A stretch of 64,000 nucleotides of DNA from Mesorhabditis belari (GCA_958450365.1 CAUEEP010000627.1:124001-188000); one strand, 5' to 3'; counted from the first letter of the stretch, positions 23,386-35,375 are shown. Notes: generated by a model from the sequence alone, not told the origin. Translations and numbers: made by a program.

Positions 23386-23605
23386 CTGTCAATGCATAAA
23401 CAAGAAAAGAAGCGTGGAGAAATGAGTTTTCGCGCTAGTATGGTAAAAAGTGTTAGGTTGAGGAAAAAGTAATGTCAGCTTTGAATTCCAGTTCTTTGCT
23501 TATTCGATTGTTTTTCAAATAGATATCAGCTAGACACTCTATCCTTTCATATTATATTTAAATTTTACAAATTTTTACAAATTTAACAATATTTTCAGGT
23601 ACAAA

Positions 23606-23820
23606 ATGCACGATGAAAAGTTTCGACTTCGAGCCGCTCTGTGGTATGATTTTAAACAAGGGAAATCCGCGGTTGAATCGCATCGAACAATCATTGAAGT
23701 TTTTGGGGAAGACAACATTAGCGAAAGACAATGCCAAAGATGGTTTCAACGGTGCAAAGATGGAAATGAAAGTCTCCAAAACGAGGAACGGTCTGGACGA
23801 TTTCAGAGATTTCAGATGAG
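23606..23820 (+). pseudogene. Mariner transposase N-terminus, truncated
   Basis: Encodes MHDEKFRLRAALWYDFKQGK, SAVESHRTIIEVFGEDNISE and RQCQRWFQRCKDGNESLQ, closely similar to the start of the mariner transposase at 30876 (minus). It ends within the first 70 residues and runs into GTGCGCAAGAG repeats. No TIR was found. Confidence 0.7.
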
Positions 23821-24027
23821 GATTTGTGCGCAAGAGATTTGTGCCCAAAAGATTTGTGCTAACATGTCCCACCGGATATTTTGGCCGCAATAGGAATTTC
23901 GAAAACGAAATAAATAAACATTTATTTTTAATAGTAAAACTTGGAAGTTTAGCTTTTCCTGACTCGTTGTAGCTCTCTTTAGCAATTCTTCTAGGACTCT
24001 TTCCTCTTCCTGCAATCGTATTCATTA

Positions 24028-24299
24028 GATTCTTTTTAAATTTTCACTCTTCCTCTTAAATTTTTTAAAAGTTTTCATTGCTAGCTGCATTTCTGGGTAG
24101 TACTAGTTGCTAGAACTAGGCACGGGTAATAAACCTAACAAAAAAATACAAAAAAATGCTCTTCACACCGGTTAGACTAATAGATTTCTCTGTCTAGAGG
24201 TATTTCCACATAAATCTCAAACCCGAGATTTAAACTACAACTTTAACTTCAAATAGTGTACAATTGCATACATAGTTTTTCTTTTCCTAAGCTGAACAT
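24028..24299. other. Stretch with nothing recognised
   Basis: AT-rich sequence between transposon relics. No gene or repeat structure seen. Confidence 0.4.
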
Positions 24300-24545
24300 A
24301 CACAGGGGGCGCCATAATTGTCCCAACAAGGTATCACGCGTGCAACTCCGATAACTACCTGGCTCTTCTCAAGGATGAACTCTTGCCCTGGGCTGTAAAG
24401 ATTTTGAAAATCGTATTTGAACTTATCAGCAAGATGGCACAAATCCAAGAAAGTCCAGGAGTTCTCGCAAAACAACTTCCCGGCCTTCATTTCTTTTTCT
24501 GAGTGGCCACTTAGCTTTCCAGACCTCAACCCAATGGATTTTTCA
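24300..24545 (+). pseudogene. Tc1/mariner-superfamily transposase C-terminal relic
   Basis: Plus-strand pieces in shifting frames read LPGLHFF, SEWPLSFPDLNPMDFS and, upstream, SDNYLALLKDELLPWA. SPDLNPxDxS with an upstream LLPWA is typical of the catalytic end of IS630/Tc1/mariner transposases. Frames shift at least twice. The opposite strand is open for 80 codons by chance. Confidence 0.5.
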
Positions 24546-25342
24546 GCGGTTGGCCTGGTCTTACAATCAAATTGGTTTTACAGACCCTAGAGCCCAGATA
24601 GAAGAACCCTAATCGGTTATGACCGATAGTGTCTTACTATATTTCCTAGGCTTTCATTTACCTCATAACCACAGTTGAAAGACCTCAACAATGTTTCCTG
24701 TCTCAATTTGTCATCATCACTCATCAAAGCCAAGTCTTCAATGGGCAAAACCTAAAATGAATTCAATTTTTGTTTAAATAAGTCATTTACCAATAAGTTC
24801 TTGTCCTGATCGCTCATCATGAAATATTTTCAACTAAAAGCAGAATTAAAACTGAAATAAAAACAAAAAAAAATCGAATTGACCATCGAATCGACGTTTT
24901 TTTTTCTGCTCCACAAAAAATTAACTCAAAAATTTATTAAAGATCGTTTAATAGTTCCATTGCTTGGCCAGAGTCAGTCCTCTGATTCGATCGTGACCCT
25001 GGTTGGTGACGGTTTATCGCTTGTGGATGCTCTTGACACTGTGAGGTCGTTCCATATGAGGTAACTATAAAATGATGATTTACAAAGATTTTCTTATCAA
25101 ACATTGGTTTATTGGCTAAATTTTAGAACTGTTTTTAGATTTTTTACCTTTGATTTGACGAACAAACGCTTGATTTCAAATATGCTGTGTCAAAAAGTGG
25201 CTTACGGATTAATTCGCATTAAAACCAAATAATTTTCTACAAAAAAGGCATCTTGTCTTTGCCAATATAATGAGCTTAAAATATCCAAAATAATGGAAAA
25301 TATTGATAAGGATTGCATGTAAAAGACTGAATAAATCAGTTG

Positions 25343-25348
25343 TTTATT
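25343..25348 (-). terminator. Candidate poly(A) signal of gene A
   Basis: AATAAA on the minus strand, about 40 nt after the long-form stop codon at 25387. Confidence 0.45.
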
Positions 25349-25386
25349 TTTAGCGACATTTCATACCCATCAACCCAATAACAATG

Positions 25387-28300
25387 TTAGTTATTAAGCA
25401 ATTTCCTGCCTGAGTTGAAGGTGATATTTCGAAGGTTCGAGAAATAGGAGAAATAGGATTTTTGCCTCGATTTATTCCCATCTTCCAGCTTCCTCAATAT
25501 CTCGGCTTGTCGTTGTTTCTCCTCATTTTCTCTTCGCTTCCGTTCTTCCCGTTCTCGCTTCTGAATTGAATTCTTGGCAACTATTTTACAAAACAAAAAA
25601 CATTTTTCTTTACGATGAACCACTCTTTTATGTCGCTCAGTAAAGCGATGTGGGCCCCATGCGGAACATTTAACGGAAGATCTCTGCGTACTCGTTCGTA
25701 CTCGTTCAGCGTGTCCCTCTCGCCGAAGCCTTTGTTTGGCTGAAAATTGGTTTTCTTTGTCAAGGTCCTTGTACTCTTTTTGAATATTAAAGCTATCATT
25801 AGGGCTGTAAACTAGACCAGGCCCGGTTTAAACTAGGCCAATGTCAGCCTGAAGAAGTTCTCAGAACGTAGCAAAGTCAAGCCAGGCTAGGCCCGGAAGA
25901 ATCGCTTTTATATCAATACTTTATTCATGTAAGCATGAAAAGGTGACAACGGAACATGGCTTTGAAATAATTCTGGCTAGAATCCAGACTAGTACGGGTT
26001 TATTGATTAGTTGTACCGGTAATTATCGACTCACCAGACAGTAAAAGAAAAAGATCCAGTTGTCGACGAGCACTTCGTCAAGCAGCTTAGACAATTCCAC
26101 ATATTTATCATATTTGTCAAAAGTCCTCGAGAAACAGTCGCGTTTTCTTTTCGAGGATTCGATGAGTGCCGAGATTTTCGCAATGCTCAATGAGCCACAC
26201 GTGAGCACATTGTGCAACTCCTAAAAGTTGAAAAGTTTTGAACTAACTTCATGAAAGTATGTTCTTCGCTAGCATTTTCGACTAGCTTATTGACTTGTGG
26301 AAAATCCATGATGTAAGCGACACTAAAGCTAGCAAATTTCACACAAACCTCAGCCAACAACTCGTTGAACACATCTTTAACCTTTCGCGCACAAATTTTC
26401 TTCTTTGTTGGCTAAATTCGGCTTTCACTATATGGTCAAAATCTGACCAACTCACATTTGATTTCCGTCTTTGCAGTACTTTGCGCTTGAGCTTTTGCGC
26501 GTCCGTCCATTTTGGGTCCTCCGTACGACGAATGAGCTCATTCTAAAATTAAAACAACCCAGTTTTCGGAAATGGATTCACAACAAATCCAAAAACATTC
26601 AAAAATATAATAGACAATATTCATTTGAGCAAAAGTTTAGTATTTTTGAGTTTTTCCAAAAACATCCAATCATAGAGTTCTCAATGAACACAAACCTCGT
26701 ATCGCCAAACATTGACCTCAATTCCATGGTGTTCCCGCATGTAGAGGGCGCACTCGGTGTGAAATTTGTGCACAAAGTACATCATGACGACTGAGTCGAT
26801 TCGAGCCTCACACCACGTCGCATACTCCTGGTAGATCTCTTCGAAATGTCTCTGCTTTTCGTTTTTGTCATCGATTTGCTGAAACGAGACTTTTCTTTGC
26901 ACAAAATTGGCTCAACCTCTAGAATTGATTTCAAAACGCGGAACTTGTAGTCCATCTCGCGGACAGCGTCTTCTTCTAGCGGTTTCGAGACATATCGGTC
27001 GATCTCTGTGTCGGAGATTTCATCTGAAGTATGTTTATGACAATATTAGCTTTAAATTAAACCGTATTCTGGTGAGTCGGAGCGTGGAAAGTTGATTGGC
27101 AATGAAGCACTAAATGGCGAGAATGTTTTGGCCACTCACTATGCTTTTTGTTTTCTTTGAACTATGATCTTCTGAAGCGGTACTTTTGCCTCGTTTTCCC
27201 GTTAAGATAAATGTAGATTTCTCCAGTTCGTCTCTAGTTGGGGAAAGGTACTCGGAGAATAGTATAAATGGCTTTATAAGGTTTATCATCTTTCATTCTA
27301 GCTCAAATTTATTCAAAAACCATCTAAGATCTAGGAAAAATATGCTAAAATTCAATGATAGAGTAAGAAATCAAAGATCAGTTTGCATATTAATTCGTTA
27401 CAAAGATGTAGAATTACCGTCAAAGCTCTGACTTTAACAAACCTCCGTGAATCTACTAGATCCTCATCGGCATAGGTTGTTTCCTTTTGGTCAGCTTCGA
27501 ATCTTGGTCTTATCTTTTCCACTCCCGAATCATCCACTAGATTGCTTTCATTGTTCAATCCAACTTCTTGCGAGGGTTTTGGAATAGGTTTGTAACAAGG
27601 CGGTGGTCGGTGATTTTCCATTAGTTCCAGAGAAGTTTCAGCACTTTCTTTTTCCTTTTCCTCTTTGAACGTGTCCAGCATATTTAGAGGACCATTTGAT
27701 TGCGTTTTACAAATTTCATGCTCTTCCTCCAGATCATCTTCCGAATCAGAAGCAATATCAGAATAATTTGCGGAATCGCTTTTCTAAAGTGAGCCAAGTT
27801 TCGCTAGAATTAGTCTCAAACCTGGATCTCGGCAGCCAATTCAGCTTCGAGCTCGGCTTTTGAGACAAGCATGTTCCGGCAAATCAAACACGTCTTCTAA
27901 AAAGATAGTGAAGAAGAAATTTTAAGAAACAGTTTAGTTAGATGAATAAACATTCCACAAGCTCGCTTTACTTTCAATAACTATCGTAATCTTGTTAGTT
28001 TTTATCCAATCTTTCCATATCTTTAGATATCTGACGCTAATCCTTAAAAAATCTTGATCCTTACAAAATCACAAATGTTCAGGGAGTAAAACAAGACAAA
28101 ATTACGGTCATTTGATACCGTTTCGAACCTCTAAAGTGATTTGATTCTTTCCCTCGATTATGTAAAACTCTCCACTTGCGATAGCATTTTCTCAGCATTC
28201 GATTTTGAAAGATTCAATTGTTTTTTTAATAAAAAAATTTTTAACCAAAGCAATGTTTCCTCTGAAATACTTTTTCTCTTACCTCAATCTTTGGATCCAA

Positions 28301-31300
28301 CACAGCGTGAGCTTCAGCAATGAGATTTTCCTTTTTCAGCAACAGGGTTTCCAATTTTCGGTGAACTTCAGCTTTCCCTAAAGCTTCAGCCATTGACAAA
28401 GTTTCTGGAGTCGAAGTCTGAAATATTTTTGTAAAGTAAAGTTTTTTTGGCTTTGTTTTGATTAAGATTAGGATCAAGTACACGGTTACGGTAGATTAGA
28501 GGTTACGGTAATCGAGGGGTTACAGTAATCTAAAGATTACGGTAATCTACCGACCACTGCTTTACCGTAAGATTGTCAGATTATGGTCATACTTTAAAGA
28601 GCTTACAGTCATGGTCAGAAAAAAGCTTCTCAGTAAGCATTTTATTAACTTTCTACTCCGTAGCCTTACTTTTAAGTTCAAAGATCATTTTTCAAACCTT
28701 TGACAAGCTCCGGAAGACGCTAAGTTTGCTGTTGTTAATGTTGTTGTACGTCTCGAGTGTCGAAGTTGCTGGAATCACCTCTACAACGCTTCGAGTTTGT
28801 TCTTTCAGTAACTAAATCGATGTTAATTTTAATTTTTGAAAATTTACAAACCTTTGCATTCATCTTTTCTTTTTTCTTTTCTTCTTTCAACCGATTTTCT
28901 CGATTCTCTCTGGTTTTTCTTTCATTGTCGAGCTCCACTTTTCTCTGATCAGAAATGATCTAAATTTCTAGATAATTTCGATTCTAGAATAACTAGACTA
29001 AAAATGATTCTAACAATTGCTATTTTTTCGACCTGTGCTCTAGCCTTGAACTCCTCAATAGCGTTAGGGAAACTCTCAGCATCGAGTAATCTCTCTAGAT
29101 TTGAGATCCCTGTTTGCTTTGCTCGATGAACAGTCCTTTCAAAAGAATCTTCATTGTTTCTCTAAAAATTACAAAAGAAATTATCATTAACTAATCATTT
29201 TATTGTTGGATTAGATAAAAAGCGACTTTTTACCTTTACAGTCGTTTCAAAGCTCTCAATGGCACGATCCAAAACGACCTTTGTGTTCATCTCTCTCATC
29301 CGTTTTGTTTCGCGCCTCAACGCGAGATCTTTTTCGATAAAATCAAAAGATTGGGTGTAAATCTTCTAAATAAGTAGACTGATAATTGATTTAATATTCG
29401 ATTGATTGCAATTTGCAATCAAATTTAGCTACGAACCATCAACTCTGTCTGGCACTTCTCTTCAATTAATCCCCATTCCTTTTCAGGTAACTCTTGTGAA
29501 TCCAAAGTTTTTCTCAATTTTTCGATCATCAATTTAACTTTTGCTTGACCATCCTCCAAAGTTGGTAAAGAGTCGAATTTTGTCTGACACTGATTTTTCC
29601 AAATTGTAACCCAAGAAACCTTACCTCTCGTAGCTGTTGACTAAACTCGACTTTCAATTTTGAGAACGATTTCTCAATATGAGCACTTCGAAGCATTGTG
29701 ATTCGACTGTCTAACATGTCCTGTAACAGAAAAAGATGCTTCAGAGGGACTTAGACTTAGACTTAGCCAATGTTTATCTCATATCTATTAGGTTGTCCAG
29801 TTATAAATGCGCGTTTTTAAGATAACAACTCTTTATTTTAAAACCAACAGTTTAACAGCTCAATCAACAATATATTCACCATTTGTTAACAATATTTGTT
29901 TCCATCTTCCATGCAAAGAATGAATTCCCTCGGCGTAAAAATTGGCTTGTTTTAAAGCAAAGAATTCGGCTAACCATTTTTCGACCTCTTGGACATCTTT
30001 GAACCTGTTTCCAGCCAAATGCTTTCGCATTGAGCGAATTAAATGGTAATCCGAAGGAGAAATATCCGGAGAATATGGCGGATGCGGGAGAGTTTCCCAG
30101 CCCAACTCTTCGAGTTTTTCCTGAACAATCTTTGCAACGTGTGGACGGGCGTTCTCTTGAATGAACTTTTTGTTTGAAGGATCAAGGCCTTTTTGTAGCA
30201 ATACATTGTTCACTCGTTCCAGTTGTTGTGCATACGTTTTACCCGTGATTGTTTGTCCTGGTTTAAGCAGCTCAAAATAAACAATGCCTTGGGAATTCCA
30301 CCAGACAGTAAGCATTACTTTCTTGACATGGAAGTCGGGTTTTGGTGTTGGTATTGGCTCCTCACCAGGTTCTAGCCATGGCCGTTTTCGTGTAGGATTA
30401 TCATATTGAATCCATTTTTCATCGCAAGTAAGGACTTCATCGTAAAACCCAGTATTTTTTGCCAAACGAAGAAGAATACCCGCCATAGTGACACGAGTAG
30501 CTTTATTGGCATTGCTGAGAAGATGAACCCATTTCCCTTGTCGGCTTGTTTTCCCCAATTGATTTAAATGCTCGGAAATTGTTTGTGGGCTTACTCTAAA
30601 TATTTCTGCAAGTTCGCGTGTAGTTTGACGAGGATCCATTTCGATCGCCTGCTTTAGTACTGCATTATCGATCGCAGGAGGTCGTCGTTGGTGGTCTTCG
30701 TCTTCCAAAGATTCATTTCCTTCTCGGAATCGTTGAAACCATCGGCGACACTGGCTTTCCGAAATAGCATCTTCGCCAAATACTTTGCAGAGATCTCGAT
30801 GAGATTCAACGGCATTTTTGCCCAATTTGAAGTCATACCAAAGACTGGCACGAAGACGAAACTTCGTCTCGGTCATATAAACACGGAAATTAAATCAAAA
30901 ATGAATTAGTTTAACGTTAAAAACACGAAAAGTTGTAATGAATAAGAAATCTTGAACAGCATATAGAGAATAGGGTTTGATAAAATTGTATAGCCCTAAG
31001 GTACGCTGTTCAAGAGCAGGCGCGCATTCAGAACTGGACAACCTAATATTTTCTTGTAGTTAATGTACATGACTAGAGTGTGCTTTTTTCAAATAAGGCA
31101 ATTACTTGATTAAATTTGCATTTAAGATTTTTCCTCAAGCAATTGTCAAGTGATTGTCAAGTAATGCGCATTCTAAACTGCACCTAGATATTCCCCAATT
31201 TGAAATATTTATAAATAAGGCAAACTTACAAACTCATTTTCATCTTTTGTTTTCTCTTAGTCAAACGTTTTTTCACCAATAGAGCTTGCAAAGTCCTATC

Positions 31301-34300
31301 CAACCGTGAAAAAAACGTTTGAAAAGGTCGATTTTAAAGGTCTTAAGACGTGGATTTCCGTTGTACACCTATCGACGAAGGGATGGGAAATGCAAATGTC
31401 TAGAAAACACTCTATAACTGTCATCGCTAACTGCCACATAACTGTCATTGCTTAGAGTTATTTGGAATAAACTCCTCACCTCTAAGGACTTGATCGTTGG
31501 ATCGGAAATCGAGCTCAATTCACCTTCACTTCTGATAGAAAAGCTTCGTTTCAAGCGCCGTGCCTCGTCCAAATCGTGAATCTAAAAGTACTCTTACAGT
31601 ACCCTTACAGTACCCTACAATACCCTACAGTAACCCTACTGTGTCCTCAGCTACTGTATTCCTCAGCTATCCTACCCAGCTTATCTAAGGAGAGATTCAT
31701 CTAAAGAGTGTTTCTATTTTCCATTACCTTCGGTATCTCGGCTCTCCACTTCCTCGCGAAAGCTTCAACTCGTTCCAAGAAAGCCTTCTCTTCTTGAAGA
31801 ATTTCGAATTCTCTTCGCTTTTCATCCAACAATGCCTAAATTTGATTGCAAATCTAGTGATAAACTCAGTGCTAAATCTAGCCTAAGCCTTATTGTCACT
31901 TCTAAACCTGAATTTTTGGCTCTAGAAGTGCTCTCGCTTCACCGACATTCGCCTCTTTCAAAAGCTCTTTCAGCTTTTTTTCTGAAGAAATTCGACCAGA
32001 CTTTTCAGCAGCTTCAATATTATCGCTGGTTGTTCCCTAAAAACATTAAGATTTAATAAAATCTGAATTATTACTTTCAAAGCGCTCTGGAAGATATCAA
32101 AGGCTTTATTCACAGCAAAAGAGATGCTCGCTTCTTTCGTCATCTAAACAAATGAAATGAAATGAAATCAAACAAATCAATCAACTCTAAACAAACAAAC
32201 AAACGGTTAAACTTTTCTAACCTTTACGGTTGATTCAAGTCTCGGTGCTTCGTTTTCAAGATAATAGATGATTTGCTGAAAAGTGAGTTTGTCCAAAAAT
32301 TATACAGTTTTCAAAAATTTCTTTTTTCTAGTTATCATATCTTTTAAAATAAAGATAGATGGCTTTTTCAAGCTCAATCTTCCCCATACCTTTGCCGCTT
32401 CATTGTAATCGAAATGGTTACGGTAAAATCGGGAAGCGTTCTTCTGAAGAAAGCCAACAACTCTCTCAAGACAACCAATGAAATTTTGATCTAAATAAAC
32501 TCATTAATTTAAATACGAATTATCTAGCAAGAAATTACAGTCTATAATTAATTTAAAACAAATAATATGGCAAGAAATAACAGCCTGCGGCTACTCACCC
32601 TCATCCGTCAACTCGATCGTCCCCGTTGCCCGCTGAATCCCATCCGATGCGGTCGCGCAACAAAAACAATCGATTCGATTCTCAAAACGTTTTTGCAACG
32701 ATTCAGAGATCTCTTTAAGATCTCTCGACTTTTGGCATTCTATCTAAATCTCGAAATTTCGAAAATAAAATTTTCACTCACCCAAAGCCTGTCGAGAAAA
32801 CCATTCTCCGTCCATTTTGGCGCATCTCTGATCACGAAAGTTAAACTCTAAAAAGGCAGGTACAGCGATGTTTATATAGATACTTTTGCTAGTTCAGTCT
32901 TTGGACAAGCTCCAGCCGTTTCGATAAACAAATGCAAATCGTGAAGGTTGTCACCGCCGATGTTTCCTTTTAAGTTCACGAGCTGAAAAGTGTAAAAGAT
33001 TATGAACCACAACTTTGACTTGGTTTAATGCTGACGGGATTAAACTTGGCCAGTCATTGTCTGATTCTAGCCTGGTCTTTCCTAGCCTGGCTTATCCTAG
33101 CCTCGTCCATTGAACTGCTTTGAGTCCTATCTAAATTTGGTCTGGCCTGGTTTGGTCTGACCTAAGCCAGCCAAGGTCTAAGCCCTAAGCCTAAGCCAAA
33201 GCATGATCCGATTTTGGTCTGGTCTTAGTCTGGCTTTAACCTGAGCTAGTCTTTACATGACTTACAGTAACATGGATCTGGTTCTGATCTAATTCTAACT
33301 TGATCCAGCCAGTTCTAATCCAGCCTGGCTTGCAATTAGTACGGTTTGACCTGGGAAGGTCAATTCCCTAAAGCATTACCAGAATATCCGAGATCAACAG
33401 GCTGAAACAAGCAATCCATGAGGAGATATTCCTCTCCGTTTGTAGATCAAATGTCCCTTGAGTATCCAAAAAGAAAACCACATGATTTCCCTGAAATCTA
33501 TGTAATTTTATCGTCACAATTTCTCTCTTTTTCCATTTCCTTGCCTCAGAAATCATTTCAACGCCAGAATTTTCATTTCTGAACGAATTTCTTGGTACAC
33601 TCTTATCACTCCTTGACGTTCACTCAACATTAAAAAGTGGTAAACAAAGAAATCTTGCGTTTTATTTGAAAGTTTACAGAGTCGAAAGTTCAAACTTTCT
33701 GTAAAAGCGCAATCCACAAAGCAATAAATCCACAATACAAACTTTGATTTATCTACCTTACTTTAAATCTAAGTCTCACTCACATCTTCAGAAATCATCG
33801 GTTGAGTGAAAACGAGAATCCCCTCCGTGCACCGCTCATACCCGTTCTTGAAGGCTCCTCTATAAGTCAAAAATGGCTCTTAACTGGTATTTGTGTGACT
33901 CTTACGCTGCTCACTTTGTATTGAAAATCAATTTGCATGTAAGAATGAGTGGCGTAAGAGTCACAAGTATGCTATGGCAAACTTGTGACTCTTACCCCAC
34001 TTATTTTTGATCTCTTAACTGATTTAGCATACTAATATCATACCACTACATCTTTACAAGTTAGACTCATTTGTTCTTTGTGATAAGATCATAAAATTCA
34101 ATGGAAATTGCTTCTTTTAGACGGAAATTATGCAGGGCAAAGTGAGGAAGTTTAAATGCAAATTTGCTGAAGGAACTGGGGAGCTTTAAATACAAATTAC
34201 ACTGGGCAATAGGGAGAACTTGAAATGCTAATCATACTGAACAAAGTCGGCTAATTTAAATGCTAATTATGCTAGGCAAAGTGGCGCAGCAGTCACAAGA

Positions 34301-35095
34301 ACCTCTTAACTTGTATTCAGCTAGAAAATTACCGTAATCTTATCTCTAGTTTACCCAATCTCTCTACTTTTATTCTGATTCTGCAATGGTTCCCAAACGA
34401 TATCAAAAGTAGATGGATTAGTTAAACGAAAGACAAGGTTACAGTAGTTGGGCAAAATCGATACATTTTTAGGAAATCAAGGTCAAGTCTGCGAGTTGCA
34501 CTTTAAAGGCTGACCTGACTGTGTTTCCTTGTCGCCCACCAGTCAAAATTGACATCAGAAAGCTTTTGCCGGATCGCGATGATCCCATTACGCTGACCAG
34601 AGTCATCTGAAGCAAGTTGATCTTAGAGTTATAACTAGGAATGTTGCAATTGTGTCTTAGAACTAGAAGAAGCTAATAGGAAGTCGAAGCCTGGGTTCTG
34701 GCAGTAGCCAGAGCCGGAGGAATCTTGCGTCTACAGTTAGGCTAGGCTAGTCAAAGCTAGATGCTAGACCAGGACCTGCCAGAGCTCAAAAATGGCTTTT
34801 TTCCCTGTATAACGCTTCACCGCATCTAAATATGAGCCTGTGGTGTACTGGATAAGGCTCTCCTTTCGAGACCGATTCTCAAGCCTTTGCTTGGGTTCAA
34901 TCCCTTCTACGGCTTTCCATTTTATTTTTCTTTTCAATGGTTTCTTTTACCTTCTTAAAACACTGATACACAGTAAATTCTAACCTTTTTATCACTGAAT
35001 TTCTCATTTGCGAAAGTCTCCCGAGCAATACTCTCGTTGAATTGAATCCGATTGTTTTGGAAAGTCACCAAGGGTTTCAGCTCGTTTTCTTCCAT
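25387..35095 (-). CDS. Gene A: GB1/RHD3-type GTPase with long repeated coiled-coil tail
   Basis: Thirty exons, 1171 aa, all phases consistent: 34985-35095, 34515-34606, 33784-33859, 33380-33490, 32884-32982, 32782-32847, 32599-32743, 32390-32490, 32222-32275, 32075-32143, 31908-32036, 31728-31835, 31480-31581, 29625-29720, 29437-29589, 29234-29365, 29033-29161, 28852-28944, 28698-28811, 28283-28417, 27822-27896, 27443-27783, 27063-27109, 26917-27023, 26696-26878, 26456-26542, 26349-26411, 26035-26220, 25614-25739, 25387-25572. GTPase marks: GSSRSGKS, T in ERCTEG, DTQGTFD, RD in VIRDAP. Then come three rounds of coiled-coil exon sets, an acidic proline-bearing linker (27443-27783), a helical C-terminal domain, and a charged coil ending KLLNN. 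The ATG follows TTTTTAG directly and may be internal if an upstream exon exists as in gene 1. If the last intron is kept, the protein ends NVFCFVK (stop 25581). A mariner sits in intron 29721-31479. Confidence 0.75.
28131..28257 (-). pseudogene. Dead exon inside gene A
   Basis: Corresponds to exons 43183-43329 (gene B) and 62103-62249 (gene C), which encode EEDQIKVHIKKMIESFKKEC. Here the 5' part is lost, the length breaks the frame, and TGA follows IESFKIEC. Skipping it leaves gene A in frame (neighbours are both phase 0), so it is presumably spliced out with the intron. Confidence 0.65.
29788..31046 (-). mobile_element. Mariner element in an intron of gene A
   Basis: 1259 bp, inverted ends TTAGGTTGTCCAGTT(A/C)T extending about 27 bp, flanked by TA at 29786-29787 and 31047-31048. 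Gene B has the unoccupied site (ACCTATTTTCTTGTAG near 44747-44762), so the insertion followed the A/B duplication. Confidence 0.9.
29860..30876 (-). CDS. Mariner transposase, full-length frame, altered catalytic residue
   Basis: Uninterrupted 338 aa, the usual mariner length. N-terminal helix-turn-helix (EIFRVSPQTISEHLNQLGK), WVHLLSNANKATR linker, first catalytic D in TCDEKWIQYDNPTRK, and last D in SPDISPSDYHL. The second catalytic position reads QENARPHVA where mariners have (Q/H)DNARPH, so D is replaced by E (codon GAG). That change should impair catalysis. The frame is otherwise unbroken, implying a recent insertion. It moves its own element by cut and paste at TA sites. Confidence 0.85.
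   Translation of the reverse strand: MTETKFRLRASLWYDFKLGKNAVESHRDLCKVFGEDAISESQCRRWFQRFREGNESLEDEDHQRRPPAIDNAVLKQAIEMDPRQTTRELAEIFRVSPQTISEHLNQLGKTSRQGKWVHLLSNANKATRVTMAGILLRLAKNTGFYDEVLTCDEKWIQYDNPTRKRPWLEPGEEPIPTPKPDFHVKKVMLTVWWNSQGIVYFELLKPGQTITGKTYAQQLERVNNVLLQKGLDPSNKKFIQENARPHVAKIVQEKLEELGWETLPHPPYSPDISPSDYHLIRSMRKHLAGNRFKDVQEVEKWLAEFFALKQANFYAEGIHSLHGRWKQILLTNGEYIVD
33887..33970. repeat. Inverted repeat in an intron of gene A
   Basis: TGTGACTCTTACGC and GCGTAAGAGTCACA are inverted about 50 bp apart; a third copy TTGTGACTCTTACCCC follows at 33982. GCTAATTATGC(T/A)GGGCAAAGTG-like units then repeat at 34120-34290. Noncoding. Confidence 0.5.
34837..34914 (+). other. tRNA-like sequence (Arg/Ser-like), degenerate
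   Basis: TGGTGTACTGGATAAGGC resembles a tRNA D-arm, CTTTCGAG an anticodon loop (TCG or CGA reading), and GGGTTCAATCCC a T-loop. Acceptor arms GCCTGTG/CTACGGC pair only at three positions, so it is more likely tRNA-derived than functional. It lies in an intron of gene A. Confidence 0.4.
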
Positions 35096-35375
35096 CTAAA
35101 AATCCAATTTTACTCTATTCATTGGATTGAATTGATTAAATTCTATTCTAATTTTATTATTTATTCGATTTATCATCCAATAACTTGCTTGATCAAAGTG
35201 GAAACGAGTTGAAGTCTTTTTGTGTCCATTTTGTGATCTTTTGGTGTCCATTTTTCACATTGAATTCTGGAATTTGTCTTATTTTTGAGTTTGGCATCTT
35301 AAAGCTCAATGCAAAGTGAATTAAGTTTTCGGGTATTATGAACGGCTCGTCTGGCTTTGAAGGCTTTTAACTTTA

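Noticed and set aside
23558..24025. Minus-strand 155-codon open frame
   Set aside because: It is antisense to a mariner transposase fragment and has no family-like features.
25590..25740. A second reading frame open in all three copies across the last two exons (QRLRREGHAERVRTS...)
   Set aside because: The entering phase from exon 26035-26220 selects the PNKGFGERD frame, and remnant G conserves that frame (PNHGFAQAD). The other open frame is likely chance, although its persistence in three copies is curious.
26221..26348. Open reading through SVAYIMDFPQVNKLVENASEE in gene A
   Set aside because: Using it would require a 23-nt intron. A plain intron from 26348 to 26221 keeps phase, and B and C have a transposon in this interval.
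27135..27235. Open stretch in gene A with acceptor and donor-like ends (reads EKSTFILTGKRGKS), with a shared stop in genes B and C
   Set aside because: Including it breaks phase with the next exon; joining 27443-27783 straight to 27063-27109 keeps frame in all three genes. It is an intronic repeat also seen near 63055.
33553..33735. 60-codon minus-strand open frame in an intron of gene A
   Set aside because: No counterpart in gene 1, no needed splice sites, and exon flow from 33784 to 33490 is already in phase.
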